Below are positions 48,677 to 60,800 of a stretch of DNA of 64,000 nucleotides, in pieces. The position numbers were made by a program, and so were the translations under genes. Origin of the DNA: Stomoxys calcitrans (taxonomy: Eukaryota > Arthropoda > Insecta > Diptera > Muscidae). Every line of letters begins with the position of its first letter. Within the stretch, counting starts at the first letter, position 1. Location: the NCBI RefSeq assembly GCF_963082655.1, contig NC_081555.1:20622643-20686642 (forward strand), given 5' to 3'. Under the pieces are notes generated by a model, which saw nothing but the letters and a program-made list of their open reading frames with translations, ran no database searches and was not told where the DNA came from.

Positions 48677-48905
48677 CAAGACCTTAAATCAACAGATCGG
48701 TCTTTATGTGAGCTATATCAAGATATAGTCCAATATAGCCCACCTTTGAACATAACATGCCTAGGGTTAAAATATTATCTGTTCTTAGCTCAATATCTTG
48801 ATTTTTTAAGATTTTAGCGTGATTTTAAAAGGCGGGTCAAAATTTTATTTCCGTAATAAATTGTGTAAAAATTTCATTTATAAAACAAATTTTGTCACAA
48901 TTCTA

Positions 48906-49141
48906 TTGGGTTGCCCAAAAAGTAATTGCGGATTTTTTAAAAGAAAGTAAATGCATTTTTAATAAAACTTAGAATGAACTTTAATCAAATATACTTTTTC
49001 ACACTTTTTTTCTAAAGCAAGCTAAAAGTAACAGCTGATAACTGACAGAAGAAAGAATGCAATTTCAGAGTCGCAAGCTGTGAAAAAATTTGTCAACGCC
49101 GACTATATGAAAAATCCGCAATTACTTTTTGGGCAACCCAA
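48906..49141 (-). mobile_element. Mariner-type MITE, copy E
   Basis: 236 bp, perfect 32-bp terminal inverted repeats, TA on the left (48904-48905); the right dinucleotide is TC, so that target copy has mutated. Same orientation as copy D. Confidence 0.93.
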
Positions 49142-49163
49142 TCCGCTGCGATTTTCCATTCCT

Positions 49164-49325
49164 AGGTTCGGATCCCGGTCGGGCTTCGCTCGTCTCGAAA
49201 GAGAAACAAAATTGTAAAAGATTAAAATGATCTTCGCTGCTCCCAGATTCAAATCCCGGCCGGGCTCCGCTCGTCTCGAAAGAAAAACAAGATTGTAAAA
49301 GTTTAAAATGATCTTCGCCCAAACT
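49164..49325 (+). repeat. 81-bp tandem dimer with B-box-like motif
   Basis: Two 81-bp units (49164-49244 and 49245-49325) each hold GGTTCGGATCCCGG or GATTCAAATCCCGG, then GCTCGTCTCGAAAG, ATTGTAAAAG and TTAAAATGATCTTCGC. The first motif resembles a Pol III B box, so this could be the 3' half of another tRNA-derived repeat, duplicated. Confidence 0.75.
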
Positions 49326-50399
49326 TGAAACTTGAACATGACAAATTGTATTTCTCGAAAGAATTTTTTTTTATTTCTATAGAAAATTTGGCAATATTAA
49401 TTACGCCTTAAATAACATTTTGGTTTGATATATAGATGGCGCTTATACAGTGTTTTCTTTTTATTTTTTCCTCCATTTGCCAAAAGCTCCAAAATTAACG
49501 CTAATAACCATACGCCGTAATATTATTATTATTGTCGTCAACCGTTAAACGTTATCTAATGCTTTCGTTTGAATGTTTTTTTGGTAATGCCGCTTTTTTG
49601 GGACTTTTTAATTGCACCTTTTGTTTGTTTGTTTGCAAAGCCCAAACTCACCTAGAGTTCAATGACTTTTTGAAAAATATTGCAAATGCTTCTCTTCAGT
49701 TTGCTTTACGTTTCGTGTAAACTTCCGTTTCTTATTTTAACCACATATCTCTCCGTTCACACATACGATGTCCGACTTTCTGTCGTCATCACATATAGTA
49801 TGCGAGATTTATTTTTTCTGTTGGATTTATATTTTAACGCCAATATTTGATACAAAGCGCCATTTACTCGGATTGTTTTTTTTTATTTACTCATTTCTAC
49901 ATCATCTTCGCATTCGTATACGAACCACACTTGGATATCACATTAAGTTGGTCAAGTCCAAGTGCACTTGAGACGACATTTAAATGGTTTGTGGATGGCA
50001 CTGATGTAGCGTCTATGTGTGAATGAAATCAGCTGAGGACAGTGGTGAGCATAAGTATGATGCATTGAGAAAATTAAATTTTTTAAGGCACCGATGCAGA
50101 ACAAATTTTCCATGGTAAAAAACTATAATAAAATTTTCTATTGGAAAAAATGTTTTTTCTATAACTTTTTTTTTCAAAAATAAATAAAATTTTGAAGAAA
50201 TGTTCTAAAGAGATAATTTTTGAAAAAAATTTTGTAGAATTAAAATTTTTAAAAAATTTTATAGAATGAAAATTTTTAAAAAATTTTATAGAATTGAAAT
50301 TTTATAAGATTATAATTTTTATTCCATAATAAATTTAACAAAAAAAAACCGATAAAATAAATTTTGACAAAAGTTTCTAAGAAAAAAGTTTGACAAAAT
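49326..50399 (+). other. AT-rich intron with degenerate TTTTATAGAA repeats
   Basis: No exon seen. From about 50120 to 50399 the sequence is a degenerate array of AAAATTTTATAGAAT-type words, like 52290-52490 and 55640-56070. Confidence 0.5.
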
Positions 50400-52255
50400 C
50401 TTATATATAAAAATCAATTTGTGTTTGTTTGTCTGTTCCGTATAGACTCAAAAACGGCTGAACCGATTTTCTCGAAATTTTCAGATGACGCATAATAATG
50501 CCGCGGTGAAATAGGGTACTAAATTTTTTGATATCGGAAGGGGGGCGGGCCCTCCCCCTTTAACTAATTTTCAGAAATGCCAGATTGCGGAGATGGGTGG
50601 TGCGATTTAAGCGAAATTTTGTGTGCCCTCTCATTGTAATCTAAAAACATAAATGTGGTATCCAATTTTCGGGTGGGATAACTAGGGGGCCGCCCCATCC
50701 CCAAAACCCACTAAATATGTTTATAGACCAATCACGAGAATATGGGACTCAAATGAAAGGTTTTTATGAGTAGAAAACGTATCCGATATCCAATTTTAGG
50801 ACCAAGTATTTTAGGGACTACCCTAGGCCCCAAAACTCCCCAAAATCGGGCATATTTAACGACCATGGCAATATGGGACCACCGTATGGAGGCCACCGTA
50901 GCGCAGAGGTTAACATGTCCGCCTATGAGACCTTCAGAAAAAACATTTTCAGCGGTGCATTTCCCCTTCTAATGCTGGCAACATTTGTGAGGTACTATGC
51001 CATGTAAAAATTTCTCTCAAAAAAGGTGTCGCACTGCGGCACGTCGTTCGGGCTTTGCTATAAAAAGGAGCCCCCTTATCATTGAGCATAAACTTGAATC
51101 GGACTGCACTCATTGATATGTGAGAAGTTAGCCCCTGTTCCTTATTGGAATGTTCATGGGCAAATTTTGCAATTTTTGCAACAAGGGACTCAAATAAAAG
51201 GCAGTTGAGAGTAGAATACAAATCTGATATCGCAATTTTGGACTAATGGTTTTGGGAGGCCGCCCCCACCAATACATCCCCAAAAGAGGACAAATGTACC
51301 GACCATAGCAATATGGCGTTCAAATGAAAGGTCTTTGGGAGTAGAGCACGAATCTGATATCAACATCCCACAAAAAGTGTCTATGGGGCATCCTCACCCT
51401 TCTAACACCCCCCAAATAGGTGGATATTTTAGAGTAGAACACGAATATGATTTATATATTCAGAGCCAATTTACTTAGTGGCCGCACCATGCCGCCTCAC
51501 TCCATACACTCCCCTTAAATCAATGGCAATATTGGCTTCAAATAAATGACATTTGAAAGTACAGCACGATGCTGATATTTTTTCAGGGCTATGTGTTTGT
51601 GCGACCACCCCACTCCCCAAAATATCCCTAAATAGAACATATTTACCAACCAAGGCAACATGGGGCTCAAATGAAAGATATTGGGGAGAAGAACACGAAA
51701 TTGATACCCACTTTCGTAACCAAGTTTCTGGGGGTCCACCCCTTTCGCAAAACACCCCTCAAACAGGACTTATTTACTGACCATGGCAATATGGGGCTCA
51801 ATTATAAGGTATTTGGGAGTAGAATACTAATCTGATATCCAAATGTGGGATCAAGTATTTGGAGACCGCCCCTCCCACAAAATCCCCCCAATGAGGACAA
51901 GTTTACCGACCATGGCAATATGGAGCTCAAATCTAAGGTATTTGATATTAGAAAACGAATTTGATATCCGATTTTGGGGCTAAGTATTTTGGGGTCGCCT
52001 CATCCCATAAACTCCCCTTAAACCAATGCCAATTGGAGTTTTAATAAATGCTATTGGAGAGTAGAGCACGATGCTGATACTTTTTCAGGGCTAAATGTCT
52101 GGAGGACCACAACACCCCTAATCGGAAATACATATTTACCGACCATGGTAATATGGGGCTCAAATGAAAGGTATTTGGGAGTAGAGCACGAAATTGATAT
52201 TCATATTTGGGACGTTTCTGGGGTCCATATCACCCCTTCAACCCACCAAAAAAAT
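50400..52255 (+). repeat. Second tandem-unit element, copy U1
   Basis: Opens TATATATAAAAATCAATTTG then TTTGTCTGTTCCGTATAGAC, a start shared with U2, and continues in units of roughly 120-135 bp with GACCATGGCAATATGGGGCT, CAAATGAAAGGT and AGTAGAGCACGAATCTGATA. Non-coding; class unknown to me. Contains SINE copy 50880-51177. Confidence 0.75.
50880..51177 (+). mobile_element. tRNA-derived SINE, family 2, copy in U1
   Basis: Head A box TAGCGCAGAGGTTAA; the B box has been lost. Body and tail as at 48356. Flanked by a 12-bp duplication with two mismatches (50868-50879 and 51178-51189), so older than the 48356 copy. Confidence 0.88.
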
Positions 52256-52490
52256 TAGACAAACATTTTTTTTTTTTTGTAAAAATAAGAATTTTGCCCT
52301 AGTTTTCTAGGATATTAAATTTTAGCAATACTATTTTCTATGAAAATCAAATTTTGACAAAATTTTCCAAGAGAATCAAATTTTTACCAAATTTTCTTTG
52401 TATTAAATTTTAAACAAAAATTTCTCTAAAAATAGAATTTAAACAAAATTTTTTAAAGTAAAATTTTATAAAATTTTTTATAAATAGTTT
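52256..52490 (+). repeat. Degenerate TTTTGACAAAATTTT array
   Basis: Words such as AATTTTGACAAAATTTTCC repeat at about 25-30 bp, in the opposite orientation to the array at 55640-56070. Confidence 0.6.
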
Positions 52491-53754
52491 TTTGTTAACT
52501 TTTGGTTTAAGATTCTTTTTGTCTACTTTGGTATTTTTGGTGACGTAAACTTTCTTAGCTAACTGTTTTTCCCCATTTTATTCATGAGTAATGAGCTAAT
52601 CCAGTAAATAAAGAAGAAATAATCCAAGCATTCGTGTATGAGAAGATTTGAAGAATCAATTTACACATGTACGTCTGATACACTCGACACTTCAACTGAC
52701 ATCAAGTTTGTCTGACTGGGGAAGATGGGCTTGGCTTGTGGTTTCATCTACTGCTTCTTTGTTGTGCATTAAGAGGACGGCTGACAATTATAATGGCATG
52801 CGATGTTCTTAAGTTACTACAACAAGATTATGGTTGAGCTGATAACTTTTTTTTTTGCTAATACATTTCTAAGTATTCTCAGCTGTAGCGCCTGCAGTTA
52901 GGTAAAGAAATAATGAAATGAAAAAAGTATATATCGAGATTTCGTGACCCAAGTGGTTTTGTGAAGATGATATCTCACTCTTCAATAACCAATGAATGAA
53001 ATTTCCAAGGATTCGTAGTAAGAACGTGTTGCAAGTGCTATGTTAGGTATTTCATATACAAAGCATGGTATGAAGTTTTCATTGATATTATGAGGAAAGA
53101 TTTTGAAGTATAGGTCAGGTTACCATAGGGCCATTAAATGAAAGAATGGCCTAATAAAGTATAGTACACTAATACATACAAATTATGAACAATATCTTTT
53201 CTCTCTCTCTCTCTCTCTCTTGATAGGGTACGTTTGGCAGAGGAAAATTACAGCGACTCATTTTATCGTTCAGATTTGACTTTTTTTCAAATAGCACAAT
53301 ATCCATCATCATGACTAGAAGGCAGCTAGGCATATTAAAAATAAAACAACCCAAGTGTTTGTAAATCTCTTTTCAAATGCAATTGCTTATTCAATACCTT
53401 TGTTTATTTGCCAATTCACTTATATTTGCTTTTGAAATTATTGATATTTCATAAAATGCGTCATATTTTTTTCCCGCAATATAACGTAAAAATCTGCTGA
53501 CAATGTATTTGTCATAAATGGATTGCCTAGCTCATTGTATCCTACCACTCACTCACACACTGACTCAGTTATCTCAATCAGCACAGTGAAGTGAAATTGA
53601 GAGAGAGAGAGAGAGAGACAGAGAGATAACAAATTGCAGGTTCTGTTATTTGAGAGATGCAAGAAATTCAAATGAGATGATTGTATACAAGAGATCCTAT
53701 CTAAAAGATGTTTTAAATTTTTTTGGTAGGGAAAAATGTATTTATTTGATGTTT
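52491..53754 (+). other. Carboxypeptidase D intron, simple repeats only
   Basis: No gene seen. (TC)n at about 53201-53220 and (GA)n at about 53599-53627. Confidence 0.5.
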
Positions 53755-55510
53755 TTAATTCTATTATATAAAAATAAAATGTTGCGCTTTATTTTTTTGT
53801 GTCGTATATATAGATTCAAAAACGGCTGATCCAATTTTCATTCCATGGCCCTCCGGTGAAGGCAGATCCTACCCCTCACCACGATACAAAAACGCTAGAA
53901 TTCAGATATGGGTGCACCGATTAAAGTGAAATTTTGTATGCCCCTTATGGTAACCCAAAAACACAAAATTGGTATAAAACTTCAAATTTTCAGGGGGGAC
54001 TTCCTATCCAAAAACCCACCCAAACGGATATGTTTACCGATTGGGACAAGGTGAATATCAAATGAAAGGTACATGGAAATGGAGAACGAATCTGATAATC
54101 CCCAAAAATCCCCCTACCGGACATTTTTACCAAATGGGACAATATGGGTATCAAATGAAAGATATTTGGAAGTAACGTAGTATAAATAATTTGGTTCAAA
54201 TGATTTTGTGGGTGCCCCGATTTAAACGAAATTTTGTATGCCCCCTTATGGTAAACCAAAATCACAAAATTGGTATAAAACTTCGAGGTCAAATTATCTG
54301 GGAGACGCCCTTCCCTAAAACCCACCAAACGGACATGTTTACCGGTCGGAGCAATATGGATATCATATGAAAGGAATTTTGAAGAAGGGTGTGAACCTGA
54401 TATACAATCTTAACTCCAGTTATCTGTGGCCACGCCATCCCCAAAAATCCCTCAATACAAATTAACCAAATGATACAATGTGGGTATTAAATGAAAGATA
54501 TTTGGAAGTAGAGTAATATAAATAATTTGGTTCAAATGATTTTGTGGGTGCCCCGATATAAGCGAAATTTTGTATGCCCCTTATGTTAACCCAAAATTGG
54601 TAAAAAACTTTGGGGTCAAATAATCTGGGGGGACACCCTACCTCAAAACCCACCCAAACGGACATGTTTACCGATAGGGATAATATGAATATTAATTGAA
54701 CGGTATTTGGAAATAGATTGCGATTCTGATATGAAATGTAAGCTCCAGGTGTCTGGGGCCACCCAATCCCCCAAAATCCTCCAACCGCTCATTATTTACC
54801 AAATGGGACAATATGGGTATCAAATAAAAGGTGTTTTAAAGTTGATTAAAACTTTAATATTAAAAATTTAGTTCAAGTGATTTTGAGGCTTCCTCATCTC
54901 CAAATATGGGTATCAAATGAAAGGTATTTGAAAGTAGAGTAAAATTTTAATATAAAAAATGTAGTTCAAGGGATTTTGGGGCCTCCCCATTCCCAAAATC
55001 CCCAAACCGGGCATGCATGTTCATCGACACAAAATGGGTATTAAATGATATGTCTTAGGGGGAAGACTACGAATCTGGTATAAAAATTGAAAAGAAATTG
55101 TCGGGGGAGCTTCCGCCCAAAAAAAAAAAAACTCGAGACATTTAGGCCGATCGGGACAGTATGGGGCTTGAATGAAAGGTATTTGACATTAGAGTAAGAA
55201 TATAAATATAAGGGACCTAACATCAGGGTCATGTCCTGCTCTTCAACAGGGCATGTATATTTCGACAATAAGGGACTTAAATAAAAGGGGCACCGACCCT
55301 CAAACGTAGATGTTGGCCGACTAGGACTATTGATACACAAATGAAATAACTTTGGGAGTAGACTACGAATCTGATATTCAGATTTAGGAAAAAATTCTGC
55401 CAAACGCCCATTCCAAGAAAACACAAAGGGCGACGGGACAAATAAAAAATAAAACATCATACTGGCTGTAGGTCGCTCCAGCCAAAATGGATCTTTGAAA
55501 ATTATATGTC
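53755..55510 (+). repeat. Second tandem-unit element, copy U2
   Basis: Same opening as U1 (TATATAAAAATAAAATG, GATTCAAAAACGGCTGATCC). Units carry GAAATTTTGTATGCCCCTTA, CAAATGAAAGGTA and CAAACGGACATGTTTACCG. Diverged from U1. Confidence 0.7.
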
Positions 55511-55639
55511 CCATGTGGTGGCTTCGTGACATGATTTTGAAATTAAATGGAATTTATTTTATGTTTATAATTTTTTTGTTAAAACTTTAACTTTTTCATT
55601 TTAGTGGTAGCTTTGTGACATGATTTTGAAATTAAATAA

Positions 55640-56095
55640 AAGAAGTGTGTTTAGATTCCATTGCAGGAAATTGTTAAAAATTTATAATTTAAAAAAAAAT
55701 GTTTTGTCAAAACTTTATTTTTTTGTAGAAAATTTTGTCATTTTTTTTTAATAAATTTTTTAAAATTTTTTTGTATAGAGAATTTTGTAAAAATTTTATT
55801 TTTATAGAAAATTTTGCCAACACTTTATTTTTATATGAAATTTTATCAAAATTTTATTTTTTTAGAATATTTTGTCAAAATGTTATTTTTATAGGAAATT
55901 TTGTCAAAATTTTATTTTTGTAGCCAATTTTGTCAAAATTTTATCTTTATAGGATATTTTTTAAAATATTTATTTTTATGAGAAGTATTGTAAAAATTTA
56001 TATTCATTTTGTCAAAACATATTTTATAGAAAATTTCAATTTTCAAATTTTATTTAGGATATTTTTTAAATATTTTATTCCTATAAAAAATTTGT
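55640..56095 (+). repeat. Degenerate TTTTGTCAAAATTTTATTT array
   Basis: Repeated TTTTGTCAAAATTTTATTTT and ATAGAAAATTTTG words at about 25-30 bp spacing. The long open frame here is only the repeat. Confidence 0.7.
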
Positions 56096-56123
56096 TTTAA
56101 AAAAACTTCTTATAATTCAAATA

Positions 56124-56276
56124 TGTGTCGCTTAATGGCACGCCTTTCGGACTCGCCTATAAAAAGGAGGCTCCATATCATTGAGCTTAAACTTGAATCG
56201 GACAGCACTCATTGATATGTGAGAAGTATGCCCCTGTTCCTTTATGGAATGTTCATGGGCAAATTTGCATTTGCGA
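56124..56276 (+). mobile_element. tRNA-derived SINE, family 2, 5'-truncated copy
   Basis: Only the 3' half: GGCACGCCTTTCGGACTCG, CTATAAAAAGGAGGC, TGAGCTTAAACTTGAATCGG and GGGCAAATTTGCATTTGCG. Confidence 0.85.
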
Positions 56277-58624
56277 CCCACGACTTGTGTGCTGAGTTTC
56301 CTCTACTCTACTGTCTGTTTTATAATAACCCTGGTTCTTTTAATTTTATATTATAGTTTCCAATAATTTTTGTTTTTTTTAAGACAAACATTTTTGACCT
56401 ACTTGTTTTACTATTTCATACCACTGTGCATTTATTGGAACTTATAAGGTTCAAATGATTGTTGATTTGGCTTAACTGCCAATGGGGGACTGTGCTAAAA
56501 ATAGTAACTGGCGGCGATAAGAATGTTATAACGAACTCCATTATGAGGTTGCCACTGACGTAAATACAATACCCAATCCTCTTAAGCGTCATCAAAACAA
56601 ATAAACCAAAAAAGGATATGAATTTGTTTTGAGCCTTTATGCCTTTTTGTGCGTACGTCAGCATGTTGGGGCCTCAAAGTATGCATATACAAACATGTAG
56701 GCGTTCTGTTATTTTACCCTGGTAATCATGAATGAAAATGGAAGAAAAAAAATGGCAAGGCAAGTTATTTCAAAGTCAAAAGTCCTTGAAATTGGATTTG
56801 GGGTTGAATGGAAATATGAAAAGGGATAGACAATCTTACAAAGAAAAATTAATAAAGCTCTCTGCTTATTCATTAAAATTTATAAAAGGTCTTATCTTTG
56901 TTATCAAAATGGTTAAATATTTTCTGCGTATTTATCCATGTTAATTTATGATCTGGTTTTCCTTCGTAAAACGCCATGCCAATAAAATCGCTATTTTTAT
57001 CTATCGCCGTTCCATATGGAAAGAATGAAGTTAATAAGCCGTAAATAGTAGGTAACCTATTATTGTGGATGAGGCGATAGACAGAGGCGCTTTAGCTCGT
57101 GGGTGTGAAGTGTGTAACAAACTATGAAATCACAAGGTATGACATTGTGGACAACGTTACAGTAATGGCCAAGCTGGGGTACTGTAGATTCATGGGGAAA
57201 GAAACAAATATAAAAACACAATTTGGGCATTGCTAATCCATGCGGGCATATTGATGAATTTTAGAGTGCTGCACTTGTGAAAGTGAACTTAAAATAAACC
57301 ACTGTGCTACCGATATTTCCTACATTGACATATCGAGAATGAGTGTGTTCAATCGTCAAGGGCTTGTTTTGTGTTTACAGCTAAAAAATATTACACCCAC
57401 TGGATTATAATTAAAATGTTTTTTAAATATTTTTGTCCGCCTTGTAGCAAATATTTTGACGTGCCATTAGTTTGCCATCTCCGTACATATCCAACGCATA
57501 AATATTCGCGCGTCTATTCCATTCATGTGGGGTTTTTTTTGTTTACCTACAGTTCTTGGTAGCAATGTGGAGCAAAGTGAGCGAAAAAAGTTACAAGTCA
57601 AATGAGAGAGTGAGAGAGATGGCATACAAACACAAGCACCCACTCTCAAACAATTTTCCAACTGCCACCCCATTTTGCAAAAATGTCTAACAGTAAAACG
57701 TCATTGGAGACTGAAAATGTTAAGGTAACTTACATGTGGCCCAAACTCACCACACTCATGTCGTGTTGAGTTTTGCAAAACACAAAAAATCGTTAAGGTG
57801 CAACACACCAACAGACTGTAAAGCTTTGCTGTTAAACCACCCCCCCCCCCCACCGTAAAAAAATAAAGCTCTTCATCTTGAATGTTATACATGCTCTCTT
57901 CTTGGCGCTCTTTTGTATGGTTTTGCTGGCATTATGATTCTTTGTTTGCCTTTGTTTAAAAAGGCTTGAAAAAAACATTTTTCCCCTTTTTTTATTATAC
58001 CATGGCGCCCATTCTATTAATTATTTGTTTTTGTTGTGGTTGTTTCATTTCGAGTTTTTCTGTATGCACCAGTATATTCCAGTTTCATTTTTGCATTGAT
58101 AACATTTCACAGGCATATGTTATAAAATTGATAACGTATTTTTACTGGGTTTTACTATTGCTCTACTTCCTTCGCGTGTAACACTGATCATTTGCATTAA
58201 TTTGCGATAAGCCATTGATTGCCACAGCTGCATGCAAAGGCTTAATATAGCTTCATTGAGGAGCTTTGGACTTTTTGTTGAGTTCAAAACCCGTTTTAGT
58301 GCTGTTAATTATGAATAAGATTCGTTTGCGAAATGTATACAACGCCAACAACAACCTACAGCAACATTAAAGTTCTTCTAACCCTACAAGAAGAGTGAGC
58401 TTGAGAAGTGAGATATGTAAACAGAGAACATATGTTATTTGGATATTTATTGGTAAGAGAGCCAAATGGAGGTTATTAACAGGGAGATTGGTGAGGCGCG
58501 TAGAAGAGTTTATTGTTTATGAGGCTTTGGTATACGATGTCAGTATGGAAAGTTTGGGGAACATTTGCTAAATAAATTAATAAGATAAAAGTAAATTATA
58601 TAAAATATTAAGAAAAATAAATAA
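56277..58624 (+). other. Carboxypeptidase D intron, no element recognised
   Basis: 2.3 kb without a supported exon or transposon. A run of C at 57840-57851 marks simple sequence. Confidence 0.5.
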
Positions 58625-59500
58625 AACATATTAAATTATATTCCTCTTCGAGAAAGGAAAAGGAAAGCCCAAGGAAACCTCGGATGACTGCGGAGATACG
58701 CAACATTGGGAAAGAGGTCCGAAGATTTTATAACAGAGCACGTCGTAAAAGAGCGGTAGTTTATTGGGATGTTTATTACTCACGGCTCAAGGAATATAAA
58801 ATAATGGTCAGAGCAGCAAAACGTTGTTGTTGTTGTAGCAGTGTTGTACAATGAGGCGGCAGCCCTTGCCGACGAAAGGAATTCATCGGATCAATCCGGT
58901 ACAAACAACCCGCTGCCATGGGATTGAGTAGCCAAACATACCTTCTGAAAGCTTTTTTGCGAACAGGTCGATAGCGTTAATGAAGTAGCCAATATGAAAA
59001 AGTTTCTCTTAAAAACCCATGTCCAAGCCAGAACGTTAGTGGATGACATGGAAGTGAGAGCAGAGACAACGGAGGACATGTTGAGACTTTTGTTGAAAAG
59101 CATTTTCCACAGGATTCACGGAGACACGGAAATTGACGGAAGGCTTATAATTACAGACTTTATGGTAAAGGAAGGCTTTAGAGTTACTTTAGAAGGAGTT
59201 CGACTACTTGCCGTCCACCTAGCCGCTTTATTCAAAGCGTGTCCAGGATTTACATATATTCAGAAAGCCTGGCGGGGAGCAAGGGTGGTATTTATACCCA
59301 AGCCCGGAGAAACTTGGTTGCCGTCAGTAAACTTGGTTAATCTGAAGCCTTTCGGGGCGACAGAGTCCGAGCTAAGGGCGTGGGCCAAGAACACACACGT
59401 AACACTATGGAACAGCGAAACCGTCGGTAGGTAGGTATGGAACAGCGAAACGGTCGAAAATCCTATGGGGAGATCCGAACCGTGAGAAGACAAAGCTATA
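58625..59500 (+). pseudogene. LINE relic, linker and start of RT (R1/LOA-like)
   Basis: First part reads KPRKPRMTAEIRNIGKEV (58655 on), typical of the region between endonuclease and RT, and is interrupted at about 58822 by a (GTT)n-headed repeat. The reading resumes with KTHVQARTLVDDM (about 59020) and ends VVFIPKPGETWLPSVNL (about 59290), the start of the RT fingers. 5' and 3' parts are missing. Confidence 0.75.
58823..58926 (+). repeat. (GTT)n-headed short repeat inserted in a LINE
   Basis: About 104 bp: (GTT)n, GTAGCAGTGTTGTACAATGA, GCGGCAGCCCTTGCCGACGA, CAACCCGCTGCCATGGGATT. It splits a LINE reading frame, which shows that this repeat moves as a discrete unit. Confidence 0.8.
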
Positions 59501-59659
59501 ACTGAAAGGAAGTAAAAAGGAGGTTAGTATGGCTTTTGGTATCATAACGGCATTCATAGGACTATGAGCGCACTTATACAGAATAGGTACTGTAAGTGAT
59601 AGACCCCCCCCCCCCCCATGGGGCGAAGATGAGGTATGTAGGCAAAATTAGACTTGAAC

Positions 59660-60190
59660 AAGTAAACAACAAGTAAAAGCGTGCTAAGTTCAGCCGGGCC
59701 GAATCTTGGGAATCCACCACCATGGATTCTGCTAAAAATGTATGCAACATAAATTACGTTGCAGGGGCATAATTTTATTCTACATACCAAACTTCTGTCA
59801 AACCAGCAAAAAGTCATAAAGGAACACTGCGTGCAACATTTTAGCCAAATAAGTCAAAAATTGCGGCTTCCAGGGGTCAAGACGTCAAATCGGGAGATCG
59901 GTTTATAGGGGATGTATATCTAAATTTGAACCGATATGGCCCATTTGTAATCCCCAACGACCTACATCGATTATAAGTACCTGTGCGAAATTTCAAGCGG
60001 CTAGCTTTACGCGTTCGACCTCCATCGTGATTTTGACAGACAGACGGACGGACATGATTAGTTCGAATCAGAATGTCGAGAGGATCCAGAATATATATAC
60101 TTTATGGGGTCGCAGATCAATATTTCGAGGTATTACAAACGGAATGACTAGGTAAGTATACCCCCATCCTGTAGTAGTGGGTATAAAAAT
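59660..60190 (+). repeat. Single-unit copy of the 153-bp element, T6
   Basis: About 530 bp with both ends: AACAAGTAAAAGCGTGCTAA (59668 on) and TATACCCCCATCCTGTAGTA then GTGGGTATAAAAA (about 60157-60188). It has only about one internal unit, so it defines the minimal structure of the family: left end, unit, right end with GACAGACGGACGGACATG. Confidence 0.85.
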
Positions 60191-60758
60191 TAAGGATTTT
60201 CCTCAAAGCTATCTAGACGGTGAATACAACAGCATCACGTTAAACGCAACTCCATATTTTAAAATGTAATATATTTGAAAAATAATATTGTGAATTATGT
60301 TACTAAAATGTTTTAAATCTTGTATTTTGTGTAAACATCTAAACCTCGACAAAAAACAGCCAAAAAATTTTGTTTTTCCCATGGCCTATAGAAGAAAATA
60401 TACACCAGGCTCCAAACAATTTTTTTCCTTAAAATTTTCTAACTTAATAGACAGCCCTCCTAGGCTATTTTTACAAAAGCTACCCCTAGCAAAACAATCA
60501 ACGCTCTCTCTTTTCTCTTATTCTGTTATTTTTTAACATTTTCTCTCTTTTGATTTCTTGATGAAATGCCCGCTTGTATTGCGCTGTTTTCTGTTAACAG
60601 ATATTATTGTTGTTGCTGTTGAAATATTCGTACTTTGAGTCCCAGCGCGCACCCACCACGTATTGTTTGTACTGTAACTTGTGTGTTTATCACACCACAG
60701 TACAAAACAACCAAACAAAATATGTTAACAAAACCCACCGTTAAGTCACTGATGTTAT
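60191..60758 (+). other. Carboxypeptidase D intron, upstream of exon B
   Basis: No element recognised. It probably includes the promoter region of the exon B transcript. Confidence 0.4.
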
Positions 60759-60800
60759 TTCAGTCAGTTATTTGTACTTATGGCAGAGAGTAGCAGTAGT
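60759..60800 (+). promoter_or_regulatory. Possible initiator for the exon B transcript
   Basis: TTCAGTC at 60759-60765 matches the fly initiator TCAGTY, with GAGTAG at about +27 to +32, a near match to a downstream promoter element. It is followed by a long CAA/AAC-rich, coding-free stretch that looks like a 5' leader. Motif-based only. Confidence 0.3.

Noticed and set aside
53201..53220. (TC)n run as a regulatory GAGA element
   Set aside because: It is a simple dinucleotide repeat deep in an intron with no other promoter features nearby, so the call cannot be supported.
55735..55923. 62-codon Phe/Asn/Ile-rich frame
   Set aside because: Translation of the degenerate TTTTGTCAAAATTTT array.
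56416..58181. Several 60-80 codon frames (56416, 56732, 57371, 57966)
   Set aside because: No domain, no splice context, and AT-rich composition like the surrounding intron.
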